Positions 1 to 9,694 are shown, counted from the first letter of the stretch. The stretch is DNA of 64,000 nucleotides from Alphaproteobacteria bacterium (GCA_013815465.1 JACDGE010000003.1:23547-87546), one strand, 5' to 3'. Numbers and translations are program-made. The notes: generated from the sequence alone by a model not told the origin.

Positions 1-97
1 TGAGTGGTTTTCGTTTTCAATCCCGGAAAAAATAAATTTACGCATAAACCTTTGTTTAGCGGTGCTGAAAAAATGTTAAAAATAATAAGGTGGTAAA

Positions 98-3000
98 GTG
101 AAAACTGGTTTTTATAATAAATTACTTGGACTCGCGATGCTCCCTCTGTTTTTGGGAGAGTACGCTAGGGCACTTCCTAACAAAAAAGAGCCGCTCTGCA
201 GTACGGGGCCAAAATGGAATCCAGAAACTCGTTTTCGAGCGGCTGCAAGTAACCATCGGTCTTTGGCACAAATCGACCTCTTTGCGCCTTTGGCCCAAGA
301 CGATACCTCTCTCGTTTTTTTAGACTTACGTTTTTGGCGCGATACAAAGAGCAATACAGAAGGAAACTATGGGCTTGCTTACAGAAAATTGAACCCTTCC
401 TTAGGGTGGATTTTTGGCGGCTATGGGTTTTTTGATAACCGCCTTACTGAGCATAATAATGTGTTTCAACAAGGTACTTTCGGCGTTGAAGCCTTGAGCG
501 AGCTTTGGGATTTTCGTCTGAACGCCTATGCTCCTTTATCGAAAGCCAAAAAAATACTTCATCCTTCCTCAAAACCCGAAAAAATTGTTTTTCGCGGGCA
601 TGAAGAATATTTTACTTCTCACAAAGAAATTTCTCTTAGAGGATTCGATACGGAGATTGGACGCCTCGTGCCAGGCACGGAAACAGTTCGCTTTTATGTA
701 GGTGGATATCATTTTCAGGGCTCGGGTACTCATAAAATTAATGGTGTGCGCACCCGTCTAACCTGGTCAATAAATGACCACATCGATGTGGAAGCCGACT
801 ATCAATATGATAATGTTCGCCATAGCGCACCCTTTTTCTGGCTAACTTTGCGTATCCCATTTGGAGAAGCAACCCTAAAGAAATTGACCCCCCTTGAGCG
901 CAGAATGCAGGAGGTCATTGTTCGAGATATTGATATTGTTACCCAAAAGAAAAAAGTTCCCGCACCTACAGGCCGTAAATTCATTTTTGCGAGCCTAAAT
1001 GGGCAGGGAGATGGTACGTTTGAATCTCCTATGGACTCAAATAATCAAGAAGTGGTTCTTGCTCTTCTAAAATCAAATCCCCAATATCTCTATTATGATC
1101 TTAGTAGTGGAAAGATCATGAAAGCAAAAGAAAAAATAGACCAGGTACAGAAGACATTAAAGTTAGAGGTGCCTGAAGCTCCACAACCTCCTCACCGAGT
1201 TCCTCAACAAACTCCTGCAGTTCCCCCGGCCCCCATAGCGACACAGCAACCAGCGCCTATTATAGAAACAGTTCCGCAACCTGAGCTTGTTACGGAAGTA
1301 ATTCCTGAAGCTGTTGTTGTGCCCCAACAGCCTGGGCCTGTCGTAGAAGCACACCAACCTGAGTCTATTGTTGAGGCCCCGCAGCCTGAGCCTATTATTG
1401 AATCTCCACAGTCTGACTCTATTGTTGAGGCTCTGCAGGGTGAGTCTATTGTTGAGGCTCTGCAGGGTGAGTCTGTCGTGGAAGCACCCCAACCTGAGGC
1501 TGTCAGGGAAGTGATGACAGAGTCTATTATAGATATACAGCCTGAACCTGCTATAGAAGTACCCGTCTTAGAGACTCAGCACACCCCGGTTGTAGACGTT
1601 CCGGTCTTACAGATTCCACAGGAACCAGCTGCTGTAACACCAACCTTACAAGCTACGTCGGAAGCGATTCCTCAGCAACAGGAAGCGGAAACCCTACGCC
1701 AACGAGAAGTTGAGCGTTTAAGAGAGCTTGAAGCGGTTCGTCTTGAGCAGGAACGTCAAGAAGAAGCTAGGCGTTCAAGAGCTGCGGAAGACGCTCGCCA
1801 GGAACGGGAACGTCAACAAGAAGAGCTTCGCCAGCAACAGAAAGCGGAAACGCTACGCCAACGAGAAGTTGAGCGCTTAAGAGAGCTTGAAGAGGATCGT
1901 CTTGAGCAGGAACGTCAAGAAGAAGCTAGGCGTTCAAGAGCTGCGGAAGACGCTCATCGGGAACGGGAACGTCAACAAGAAGTGCAGCAGCCTGAGCGTA
2001 TTGTGGAAGTGGTGCCAGAGCCTATTGTAGAAATACACCCTGAACCTATCGTAGAAGCAGGGCCGGAACCTGTGGAAGAAGTTCTGCAGCCTGAGGGTGT
2101 CGCAGCGGTTCGGTCTGAACGCTTCCAACAAACGACCGAACAGGAACAGCTTGAAAAAGAACGTCTCGAACAGGAGTCTCTCCAAATAAAAAAACTTGAA
2201 TTCGAAAACCGCATAAAAGCAATTGTCGAAACAAAACAGCTTCAACAAGAGGAAAAAGATCGCAGGCAAAAGGAAATACTAAGACGCCAACAAGAAGTTG
2301 ATCGTTTACGAACCTTGGAAGAGTCTCCACTCGAACAGGCGCGGCTTGAACAGCAGGCACGACTAGAGAATGAACGTCACGAGCAAATACACCTTGAGCA
2401 TGTTCAGCGCCGAAAAAATTCTGAAGATCGCCGGAAAATGGAAGCAGAAGCTGAACCTTTAAAGCTTGAAGCGTTCCGCCATGAACTCTCTAACCACTCA
2501 AGTTTTAAAGAGACAGTAAATGACATTCTCGGGCCCATCTTGTTCCAAAAAGACCCAGGACTTATCAAGCAGCAAGAGGACAAACGCGCTTCTCACGAAA
2601 GGCTTCAAGAGAACGAAGCCCAGCGCCAATTGGACTTTCTGTTAAAACAAGAGAAAGAGCTCTACCAACAGAAAAACGAACGTTCCTCTGCTCTCGTACG
2701 CCTCAACAGGACAGAGGAAACACGCCAAGTGAACTTCCTGTTCCAAAAGGACGCAGAGCTTCGTCGGCAGGAAGCGAATCACCACAGTACTCACGAAAAC
2801 TTCAAAGAGGAAGAAACGCAGCGCCAAGCACATGTTCAGTTCCAAAGAGCGCAAGAGCTCGATCAGCAGCACGAGGACAGACTCGCTGCTCACTCAAGAT
2901 TTAATGAGGAAGAAACACGTCGCCAAACGCACATTCAATTCCTGAAAGATGAAGAGTTCCGCCAGCAGCAAGGGGAAAGACACATTGCTCACATACGCTT

Positions 3001-4075
3001 TAAAAAGGAAGAAGAAGTTCGATTAGAACAAACCCGGCTCCCGCAAGTGGAAGAAGAATATACAGACACAGCCATCGTTCCTTGGTTATCCTACGCGTCG
3101 GGGGAACATATAGAGGTTCCTGAACTTCTTATTGCTAACCATCAGAAAGAATCTAAAACGTTACTGAACCTTTATGATGCTCCTATTTCTGAAGATGCTC
3201 TTAATAAAACTGAAATAGGTGAATATCAGGAGGTTATACATTTTAATATAAAACAATTGCCTTTAGCCCAAGACCAGCTATCGCTTATGGAGAAATTAAA
3301 ATCTAATCTTACAGTTGATGTTTCTCATCTTAACAGCCCTGAAGATATAGAAACAGTGAAAGTCATACTTGCCAAGTATTATCCTCATGCTAAAGTCTAT
3401 GAAGAGGATAAAGGGATTGATACGACGGGCATCATATTTGAAGATATGGGAGAATCTCCTGCTAAGCTCAAGAACGAAGTTATAGATGAAGGATTGGATA
3501 CGGAAAACATTGACTTTGAAGATATGGGGCAATCTCCTACTAAGCTCAAGAAGGAAGTTATAGATGAAGGATTGGATACGGAAAACATTGACTTTGAAGA
3601 TATGGGAGAATCTCCTACTAAGCTCAAGAAGGAAGTTATAGATGAAGGATTGGATACGGAAAATATTGACTTCGAAGATATGGGAGAATCTCCTACTAAG
3701 CTCAAGAACGAAGTTATAGATGAAGGATTGGATACGGAAAACATTGACTTTGAAGATATGGGGCAATCTCCTACTAAGCTCAAGAAGGAAGTTATAGATG
3801 AAGGATTGGATACGGAAAACATTGACTTTGAAGATATGGGAGAATCTCCTACTAAGCGCAGGAACGAAGTTATAGATGAAGGATTGGATACGACGGGCAT
3901 TATCTTTGAGGATATGGGAGAATCTCCTCCTAAGAAAAGTACTAATAAACCCAAGCTTCGCATTATTCCTTTCAATCTCTATGGCAGAAACAGGGGGAAT
4001 TCGAAGGCTCCTGCCAAAAAAATTAAGGGCTCTCCGCAATCCCATTTAAGAGATAAAACTAACGTGATAAAGTAA
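98..4075 (+). CDS. inverse-autotransporter-like surface protein with tandem repeats
   Basis: Predicted outer-membrane adhesin of 1325 residues. An N-terminal signal peptide (about residues 1-26) is followed by a region at about 45-265 that reads like an intimin/invasin-type beta-barrel: alternating aromatic strands such as FGGYGFFDNR and FYVGGYHFQG, ending before VRDIDIV. Residues about 355-540 are Pro/Gln/Glu rich with repeated QPE-x-IVE units. Residues about 545-1010 are a highly charged coiled coil with a 53-residue duplication and later units of about 33 residues. Residues 1106-1285 hold seven 26-residue repeats. The GTG start is supported by AAGGTGG five bases upstream. The barrel assignment rests on pattern, not on a search. 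The passenger carries no obvious Ig-like domains, unlike classical intimins, so it may be a rod-like host-contact protein. Confidence 0.72.
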   Translation: MKTGFYNKLLGLAMLPLFLGEYARALPNKKEPLCSTGPKWNPETRFRAAASNHRSLAQIDLFAPLAQDDTSLVFLDLRFWRDTKSNTEGNYGLAYRKLNPSLGWIFGGYGFFDNRLTEHNNVFQQGTFGVEALSELWDFRLNAYAPLSKAKKILHPSSKPEKIVFRGHEEYFTSHKEISLRGFDTEIGRLVPGTETVRFYVGGYHFQGSGTHKINGVRTRLTWSINDHIDVEADYQYDNVRHSAPFFWLTLRIPFGEATLKKLTPLERRMQEVIVRDIDIVTQKKKVPAPTGRKFIFASLNGQGDGTFESPMDSNNQEVVLALLKSNPQYLYYDLSSGKIMKAKEKIDQVQKTLKLEVPEAPQPPHRVPQQTPAVPPAPIATQQPAPIIETVPQPELVTEVIPEAVVVPQQPGPVVEAHQPESIVEAPQPEPIIESPQSDSIVEALQGESIVEALQGESVVEAPQPEAVREVMTESIIDIQPEPAIEVPVLETQHTPVVDVPVLQIPQEPAAVTPTLQATSEAIPQQQEAETLRQREVERLRELEAVRLEQERQEEARRSRAAEDARQERERQQEELRQQQKAETLRQREVERLRELEEDRLEQERQEEARRSRAAEDAHRERERQQEVQQPERIVEVVPEPIVEIHPEPIVEAGPEPVEEVLQPEGVAAVRSERFQQTTEQEQLEKERLEQESLQIKKLEFENRIKAIVETKQLQQEEKDRRQKEILRRQQEVDRLRTLEESPLEQARLEQQARLENERHEQIHLEHVQRRKNSEDRRKMEAEAEPLKLEAFRHELSNHSSFKETVNDILGPILFQKDPGLIKQQEDKRASHERLQENEAQRQLDFLLKQEKELYQQKNERSSALVRLNRTEETRQVNFLFQKDAELRRQEANHHSTHENFKEEETQRQAHVQFQRAQELDQQHEDRLAAHSRFNEEETRRQTHIQFLKDEEFRQQQGERHIAHIRFKKEEEVRLEQTRLPQVEEEYTDTAIVPWLSYASGEHIEVPELLIANHQKESKTLLNLYDAPISEDALNKTEIGEYQEVIHFNIKQLPLAQDQLSLMEKLKSNLTVDVSHLNSPEDIETVKVILAKYYPHAKVYEEDKGIDTTGIIFEDMGESPAKLKNEVIDEGLDTENIDFEDMGQSPTKLKKEVIDEGLDTENIDFEDMGESPTKLKKEVIDEGLDTENIDFEDMGESPTKLKNEVIDEGLDTENIDFEDMGQSPTKLKKEVIDEGLDTENIDFEDMGESPTKRRNEVIDEGLDTTGIIFEDMGESPPKKSTNKPKLRIIPFNLYGRNRGNSKAPAKKIKGSPQSHLRDKTNVIK
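1685..1980 (+). repeat. 159-bp in-frame duplication in the coiled coil
   Basis: Two copies of a 159-bp (53-codon) unit begin at 1685 and 1844. Both encode AETLRQREVERLRELE followed by an Arg/Glu-rich helix and share long identical stretches, so the duplication is recent. It lengthens the coiled-coil stalk of the large surface protein without changing frame. Confidence 0.85.
3413..3937 (+). repeat. seven tandem 78-bp repeats (26 residues each)
   Basis: Six full units and a partial seventh, period 78 bp, each encode a variant of GLDTENIDFEDMGESPTKLK plus EVIDE. The first and last units carry TTGIIFEDMG in place of TENIDFEDMG. The five inner units are nearly identical at DNA level. This is typical of copy number changing by slippage or unequal recombination in a surface protein. 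The unit is acidic with a basic KLKK patch. Confidence 0.92.
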
Positions 4076-4252
4076 GAAAGTGTACATTTTTAGCTTATTA
4101 AAATTAGGTAGTTAAAAATTTAAAAGTATTTCTTGTAATTTAGTTTTTTTAGGTTATGATTAGATCGAAGTTAGGGGCTTATTTTTGGATTTAAAATTCC
4201 ATAAGCTTTTGAAAATGATCTTTGTTTTATTATATTTTTTTGAGGTATTTTT

Positions 4253-5575
4253 ATGAAAAATTCTGTTAAGTCGCTTTTAGTTTGTACAATAATAGCATCT
4301 TCTTTTCCAAGCCATAGTGAGGCCGGATTTCTTTTTAGTAAGCCCGCAGTAGATGAGACCCCTGAACAAGGTGGCAAGCAACGTCGTATACAACCAAAGA
4401 TGCGGACGCCATGGGAAAACTACTCTTATCCAACCCATTCCACGTGGACGTATCTCTCTTATCCTGTCAATCTAGTCTATGGTATGTGCTATAGTATAAT
4501 GAGCTTTTTTACATGGAAAACGCCTATTGAAGGAAATATTAAAGCCGCTCATAACTCTGCTTCTCATGAAAAGAAGGATGAGAGAACGGGGGACTCTTCT
4601 ATCATTAATAAAAGTAATGTCACGAAGATTAATTCTATCCCTATAGAAAATAATGATTCAGGGAGTCAATCCAATTCTCATAAAACTGAGAATAAATCTA
4701 GGAATATTGTTTCACTAACTTCAAAGAGGGATGAAAAATATCAAAATAAATCTAACGCCTCTCTAAAAGAAGATGAATCTATTCCAAATGTATCCGTAAA
4801 TTTTGAAGAATATGCGCGTAATATTGAAAAACCAATAAATGAGCTGCGCGCAAAATCAGTTGTGGACAATGAGAATTTTCCAAAATTTGGGAGTGAGGAG
4901 ACAGTAAATTCCCCATCCTTGCTCACACTAAACCTAAACAACCATGAGCAAAACTTTAACACTCACATTTCTAATGGTACCTCCTCTGACCCTCAAAGAA
5001 CAACCCGTCGTGATGCGCTAAAGGAAGAATCCGAATCTCAAATCATTATAGAACCTCAAATCATTATATTTGGATCACTCTCCATAGAATATCCTAGCGA
5101 TTTAAAATTAGTTCCTAACTCGGAGGGGGGGTATACTTTCGAGATTCCAAAAACTTGTTTTGTACAAATATTCCCAAATTACGAAGCCTCGTCAAAAAAT
5201 GGTCATGTAAGAGAATTAGGAAAAAAAATAGTCATTGAAGATCAAGAGAAATTAAAGAAAAGTATGGAGTTGATTTTAGAGGATATGCAAGAAAAAGCCA
5301 GGCAAGAAGAAGCCAGGCAAGAAGAAGCCAGGCAAGGAAGAGGAGATATACAAGAAATAGGAGGCGCTCTTCAGAAAACAGCCAGTTTAATTAAATTTAT
5401 TCAAAAGTTGATAGGAGAACAAGAGTTAAGTCTTTTAGCGGTACGGAATGAAAAGTCCAAAATTTCCAAACTTGTTCTAAAATTTAACAAGCAGAATGAA
5501 GGCAAAAACCCTGAAATTCTGATAACGGTTCCAAAGCAAAAGGAACCAATGGGTACAAAGGAACAAAAGAAATAG
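4253..5575 (+). CDS. exported hypothetical protein
   Basis: Not recognised. The 440-residue product starts with a signal peptide (MKNSVKSLLVCTIIASS, cleavage probably near SEA-GF), so it is exported. Residues about 60-80 (YLSYPVNLVYGMCYSIMSFF) are hydrophobic and could be a second membrane or buried segment. The middle, about 95-265, is Ser/Asn/Lys rich and probably disordered. Residues about 345-362 hold a short RQEEA triplication from a 15-bp DNA repeat. The C terminus is mixed helix and strand. It follows the large surface protein on the same strand with a gap of 177 bases, so the two may act together. An intrinsic terminator lies just downstream. Confidence 0.7.
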   Translation: MKNSVKSLLVCTIIASSFPSHSEAGFLFSKPAVDETPEQGGKQRRIQPKMRTPWENYSYPTHSTWTYLSYPVNLVYGMCYSIMSFFTWKTPIEGNIKAAHNSASHEKKDERTGDSSIINKSNVTKINSIPIENNDSGSQSNSHKTENKSRNIVSLTSKRDEKYQNKSNASLKEDESIPNVSVNFEEYARNIEKPINELRAKSVVDNENFPKFGSEETVNSPSLLTLNLNNHEQNFNTHISNGTSSDPQRTTRRDALKEESESQIIIEPQIIIFGSLSIEYPSDLKLVPNSEGGYTFEIPKTCFVQIFPNYEASSKNGHVRELGKKIVIEDQEKLKKSMELILEDMQEKARQEEARQEEARQGRGDIQEIGGALQKTASLIKFIQKLIGEQELSLLAVRNEKSKISKLVLKFNKQNEGKNPEILITVPKQKEPMGTKEQKK

Positions 5576-5623
5576 TAAAATCGTAAGCTTTCGTTTGCAG
5601 TCTCCTAATATGTTCACCCACAT

Positions 5624-5660
5624 AGCAATGCAGTGGCCCCTTCTGGATTGCTATTTTTTC
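5624..5660 (+). terminator. intrinsic terminator after the exported protein gene
   Basis: AGCAATGCAG (5624-5633) pairs with CTGGATTGCT (5643-5652) with one mismatch and a nine-base loop, followed by a run of six T. It lies 48 bases after the stop at 5575. The rest of the 314-base gap up to 5890 shows no gene. Confidence 0.7.
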
Positions 5661-5889
5661 TTGGTGTAAGATATTATAAGAGCTCATAATGATGCGCGCC
5701 TTTCCGCCGCCCTACTTGTTTTCCGCCTATGCATTTGATAAGAAACACCCTATGATGTGGATATTAAACGTAAAATCTGACGGTGCGTGAGCATTAAGAC
5801 CACTCCTTGGAACAGAATAATTGCCGAATAAACCGGCTTTCTAAGGAATGAAATAGGGCGCCTCAAAAATTTTGGCAGGACAGATCTCT

Positions 5890-7422
5890 ATGAATATCTA
5901 TTTTAACCCCGCTATTAATGACGCTCTTGATTTCATGGAGAATACATCTCAGAACCTTTTTATTACAGGAAAGGCAGGAACGGGGAAGTCAACCCTTCTC
6001 ACCTACTTTAGGCGTCACACAAAGAAGAAGGCTGTTGTTCTGGCTCCAACAGGCGTTGCAGCAATTAATGTTCAGGGACAAACCATCCACTCATTTTTCA
6101 AATTCAAGCATAGCGTTACCTTAGGCTCGATTCGGAGGCTTAAGGAAAGCAAGACGAAGAAAAGCATTTACAAACAATTAGATATGCTAATTATTGATGA
6201 AATTTCCATGGTGAGAGCGGATTTACTGGATTGTGTCGATAAGTTCTTGCGAATGAACGGAAAAAATCCAACGCTCCCCTTTGGAGGAGTTCAAATGATT
6301 TTTATTGGGGATCTTTATCAGCTTCCCCCCGTCGTTACATCCCAAGAAAAGGAAATTTTTCAAACCCAATACAAAAGCCCTTATTTTTTTAGTGCTCAGT
6401 TTTTTAATGAGTATGAAATGACCTTTATTGAACTCGATAAAATATTTCGCCAACAAGACGATCGCTTCATTCATTTTTTAAATGCAATTCGCAATGAAAC
6501 AATGACAGCGGCGGATATGCACCTCTTAAATCAAAGGGTAAGGCCAGACTTTAAAGCTGAAGAATACGTGTGCCTAACACCCAAAAATAGTACAGCAGAT
6601 GAGATCAATGCAGCTCAGCTGGCTGCCTTAAAGGGAAAACCCTTTGTCACAGAAGCGCGGATTGAAGGGACTTTTGGAAAAGAATATTATCCCACACGCC
6701 AGACCTTAAAATTTAAGGTAGGCGCGCGCATTATGATGGTGAATAATGATTCTGAGGGTTCTTGGGTCAATGGAACCATGGGTAAAATTCTGGGGGTTGA
6801 AAAAGGCGACGTAGGAAATGTCATTCTTGTGCGTTTGGAGGATGGCGCTGAGGTTGAGGTTCGTCCTTACAAATGGGAAATCAACCGGTTTTTTCTAGAG
6901 TCCGATGTCATCAAAACAGAGGTCATTGGTTCTTTTACCCAATATCCTCTGACCTTAGCCTGGGCCCTCACTATCCATAAAAGTCAGGGAAAAACGTTTC
7001 AAAAGGTTATGCTGGATATTGGTAGTGGTGCCTTTATGTCGGGACAAGTGTATGTCGCCTTAAGTCGTTGCACATCCCTCGAAGGATTAATCTTGCAAAA
7101 ACCCATTTATCCCCGACACATCTGGAGTGACCAAGAAGTTGTGACATTTATCGGTAGTCTCAAACCCCATGCCCCCACTATGCAGCTTTCAACCGAGGAT
7201 AAAGTGGCCCTCATCAAGCTTTCCCTCGAGCATCAGAAAGCCTTTGAGATGACCTACCTCAATGCAGCCAATGAAAAATCCACCGGGTACGTGACACCCA
7301 CTTCTGTTGGTTTGTTGAGATACCATAATATGCCTTATACGGGGATGAAAGGATTTTGCCATACAAGTCAGGAAGACAAAGTTTTTAGAGTTGATAGAAT
7401 AATGGCAATTAAAGAGTGCTAG
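5890..7422 (+). CDS. PIF1-like superfamily 1 DNA helicase
   Basis: ATP-dependent helicase of 510 residues in the PIF1/RecD-like group, expected to unwind DNA or RNA-DNA duplexes 5' to 3'. Visible motifs: Walker A GKAGTGKS (27-34), motif Ia APTGVAA (52-58), DEIS (103-106), the Gln-containing GDLYQLPP, and a C-terminal IHKSQGKTF then YVALSRC. These match motifs V and VI of this superfamily. A TTG 18 bases upstream is in frame, but the ATG at 5890 has AGGACAG at a good distance and is preferred. The protein is shorter than eukaryotic PIF1, with no extra nuclease or HRDC domain seen. It is transcribed alone. Confidence 0.88.
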   Translation: MNIYFNPAINDALDFMENTSQNLFITGKAGTGKSTLLTYFRRHTKKKAVVLAPTGVAAINVQGQTIHSFFKFKHSVTLGSIRRLKESKTKKSIYKQLDMLIIDEISMVRADLLDCVDKFLRMNGKNPTLPFGGVQMIFIGDLYQLPPVVTSQEKEIFQTQYKSPYFFSAQFFNEYEMTFIELDKIFRQQDDRFIHFLNAIRNETMTAADMHLLNQRVRPDFKAEEYVCLTPKNSTADEINAAQLAALKGKPFVTEARIEGTFGKEYYPTRQTLKFKVGARIMMVNNDSEGSWVNGTMGKILGVEKGDVGNVILVRLEDGAEVEVRPYKWEINRFFLESDVIKTEVIGSFTQYPLTLAWALTIHKSQGKTFQKVMLDIGSGAFMSGQVYVALSRCTSLEGLILQKPIYPRHIWSDQEVVTFIGSLKPHAPTMQLSTEDKVALIKLSLEHQKAFEMTYLNAANEKSTGYVTPTSVGLLRYHNMPYTGMKGFCHTSQEDKVFRVDRIMAIKEC

Positions 7423-7733
7423 CATTTTTTGCTTTTGGTATTGTAAACAGGTGATATGATAATGATCCCATTGGGCAATTCCTGAGTGCGCACAAATTTA
7501 AAGTTATCTATTGCTAACAACACTCTTGTGATTTATCCTTCCCTTAAGGTGATATTAATGACCTTAGGTTAGAGATATCCTTTGGAGGAGATAATTACTT
7601 GTCTCCTTCTTGGCCAAGTTAGGGAGGCTAGGCAGAGGTTTAGGGAGGCTAGACCCTCTGCCAATTCACTCATCCGAAAGGTGAGATTTATAAGATAAAA
7701 AACACCACCAAGTGTTAATGCAGATGATAACTT
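7423..7733 (+). other. non-coding stretch with repeats, possible RNA
   Basis: No convincing ORF is seen. TTAGGGAGGCTAG occurs twice (7617-7629 and 7640-7652), and GGCAGAGG (7631-7638) faces CCTCTGCC (7655-7662) as an inverted repeat. The stretch ends in a strong intrinsic terminator more than 300 bases after the helicase stop. It could be a long 3' UTR or an unrecognised small RNA. It does not look like tmRNA, RNase P or SRP RNA. Confidence 0.3.
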
Positions 7734-7765
7734 AACAAGGGACCCGAGCGGTTCCTTGTTTTTTT
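7734..7765 (+). terminator. strong intrinsic terminator
   Basis: AACAAGG-ACC (7734-7744) pairs with GGT-CCTTGTT (7750-7760) around a short loop, with one mismatch, and is followed directly by seven T. The orientation is rightward, so it ends the helicase transcript or an RNA encoded between 7423 and 7733. Confidence 0.82.
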
Positions 7766-7898
7766 ATCTTCCTATTAGCCATTCAATGTAATCTTCTTGA
7801 AGGTTTAGCAGCATATTCTGTTTTTCCTTATTTAAAATAAGAGAAGGGCTTTCTAGCGCATTTAGTGAGGTAAAAGTGGGCTGATAGGCGCGAATGCT
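7764..7898 (-). pseudogene. possible gene remnant
   Basis: The minus strand has a 44-codon open stretch with protein-like composition, ending in NLQEDYIEWLIGR and a stop at 7764. It has no usable start near its 5' end; the only ATG, at 7814, leaves 16 codons. It looks like the C-terminal remnant of a lost gene, of unknown family. The rest of 7900-8019 is AT-rich and probably holds the promoter of the next gene. Confidence 0.2.
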
Positions 7899-8019
7899 CT
7901 AAGGGATTCTTAAATTTTAAAATAAGGTGAATTAATTTTTTAATATTAATAGCTTTATTTTTCTCTCTTCTATATTAATTGTTTAAAGTTTAATCTCTCT
8001 TACTGTGAAAGTTTAAAAA

Positions 8020-9429
8020 ATGTTAAAAAAAGATTCGTATGATTTGACCTCTGGAGAGCTTTTGAAAAACAGAAGTTTTCACCCCAGTATTTTACGAGAA
8101 TATGATATTCGTGGAATCGTTGGAGAAACGCTTTTTGAGAAAGATGCTTATTGGATTGGGAGATGTTTTGGGCATAGAGTAGGAGAAAATGCTGGAAAAT
8201 CTATTGCTGTCTGCCGCGATGGACGCTTAAGTTCCCCTCAATTGGAGGATTCACTTATACAAGGTCTTTGTGATGCCGGGTTAACGGTTTATCGTTTGGG
8301 TGTGGGACCTACCCCTATGCTTTATTTTGCTGAATATGCGTTAGAAGTTGATGCGGCGATTATGATTACAGGCTCCCATAACCCTCCTTCACACAATGGC
8401 TTTAAAATGAGCTTAGGGCGTAAGCCTTTTTTTAGTGAAGACATTTTAGCCTTTTCCGAACTTGTAACTAAGAATTTAAATATGGGTCAAGGAAAGATTC
8501 AAGAAAGCGCACTTTCCTCTCTTTATTTAGAGCGGGTACTCCACGGGATGGAATTCGGAAAGGAGTTAACAATTGCTTGGGATCCAGGAAATGGTGCAAC
8601 AGCTGATATCCTTAAAACACTTGTTCAAAGACTACCCGGAAACCATACTCTTATAAATGCTGAAATTGATGGACATTTTCCAAGCCACCCCCCTGACCCT
8701 TCTGATCCTTTGAATCTTGTTCAACTACAGCACACTGTCATTGAAAAAAAGTGTGATTTAGGTATTGCGTTCGACGGCGATGGAGACCGTCTTGCTGCAG
8801 TTGACAATAGAGGACAAGTTTTATGGGGTGATCAGCTGCTGTTATTGTTTGCACGAGATCTTCTGAAACGTGAACCAACAGCCACAATTATTGCTGATAT
8901 AAAAACAAGCCAAGGGTTTTTTGATGAGATTACCCGTCTAGGCGGGCAAGCCATAATGTGGAAAACAGGCCACTCTCATATTAAAGCAAAAATGTCTGAA
9001 GTGAAAGCGAGTCTCGCGGGAGAAGTGAGCGGCCACTTTTTTTTCAAAGAAAATTACTACGGTTTTGACGATGGGATTTACGCAGCTATAAGGCTTTGTC
9101 TTCTTTTGTCTCATTCTGTACAAAGCCTCTCAGAACTTTATGAGGAATTGCCTCAACGTGTCTCCACGCCAGAAATACGTACCCCCTGCAATCCTGAGAA
9201 AAAATTTCAAATTCCTCAGAACATCAAAACCCGATTGCGCGCACAAGGCCATTCTTTTATTGATATTGATGGTATTCGTGTCCCCCTCAAAGAGGGTTGG
9301 TGGTTGTTAAGAGCGTCTAACACGGAAGATGTTTTAGTGTCACGCTGTGAGGCTTATACGACAGAAGGACTAGAACATATAACACAACATCTCAAAAGTG
9401 AACTTGTTCAAGAAGGACTTGATTTGTAA
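8020..9429 (+). CDS. phosphomannomutase/phosphoglucomutase
   Basis: Interconverts hexose 1- and 6-phosphates (mannose and/or glucose) for nucleotide-sugar, LPS or capsule synthesis. The 469 residues carry all four active-site loops of the alpha-D-phosphohexomutase family: the catalytic phosphoserine loop TGSHNPPSHNGFK (Ser119), the metal loop DGDGDR (252-257), the sugar loop GEVSGH (334-339), and the C-terminal phosphate loop RASNTED. The sequence ILREYDIRGIVG at about 24-35 is typical of the PMM/PGM class (ManB/AlgC-like). Substrate preference between mannose and glucose cannot be read from sequence. No other sugar-nucleotide genes lie nearby. Confidence 0.93.
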   Translation: MLKKDSYDLTSGELLKNRSFHPSILREYDIRGIVGETLFEKDAYWIGRCFGHRVGENAGKSIAVCRDGRLSSPQLEDSLIQGLCDAGLTVYRLGVGPTPMLYFAEYALEVDAAIMITGSHNPPSHNGFKMSLGRKPFFSEDILAFSELVTKNLNMGQGKIQESALSSLYLERVLHGMEFGKELTIAWDPGNGATADILKTLVQRLPGNHTLINAEIDGHFPSHPPDPSDPLNLVQLQHTVIEKKCDLGIAFDGDGDRLAAVDNRGQVLWGDQLLLLFARDLLKREPTATIIADIKTSQGFFDEITRLGGQAIMWKTGHSHIKAKMSEVKASLAGEVSGHFFFKENYYGFDDGIYAAIRLCLLLSHSVQSLSELYEELPQRVSTPEIRTPCNPEKKFQIPQNIKTRLRAQGHSFIDIDGIRVPLKEGWWLLRASNTEDVLVSRCEAYTTEGLEHITQHLKSELVQEGLDL

Positions 9430-9694
9430 AATAGCGTTTGCTGCCTCTAATTTTTCACTTAAGTCTTTACGTTCAGCTATTACGTGTTCTTTATCATGAG
9501 CTTTGTACTCTTTTAACTTAGAATCCAACTGTGAAAGCTTATTCGTATATTTTTCCATGCTAGACTTTAGGGTGTTAATATATTTTTCTCTGTTTTCCTT
9601 TTTATCCTCCTTTCTACATCAGCAAATTCTCTGATTAATCAGTTTTTTGAACGAATGAGCTTATGCAATTCTACACTAGCTCAATTTTTGACAT
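9370..9694 (-). pseudogene. decayed coiled-coil gene
   Basis: A minus-strand frame from 9558 encodes 62 residues beginning MEKYTNKLSQLDSKLKEYK. It extends upstream without a start into EDKKENREKYINTLKSS. A neighbouring frame continues with LIREFADVERRIKRK, and an ATG at 9694 (MSKIELV) lies further up, with stops between. Together they look like one short helical protein broken by frameshifts. The 3' end overlaps the phosphohexomutase gene by 60 bases. The composition recalls small alphaproteobacterial coiled-coil proteins (DUF4164-like), but that is a guess. Confidence 0.33.

Noticed and set aside
3296..4045. Two long minus-strand frames with repeated FSHIFKVNVFRIQSF and SISSKSMFSVSN units
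   Set aside because: They are antisense reflections of the 78-bp repeats in the surface protein gene; repeats without stops on one strand leave frames open on the other.
7423..7733. tmRNA, RNase P, SRP or 6S RNA
   Set aside because: None of the conserved core motifs of these RNAs could be recognised by eye.
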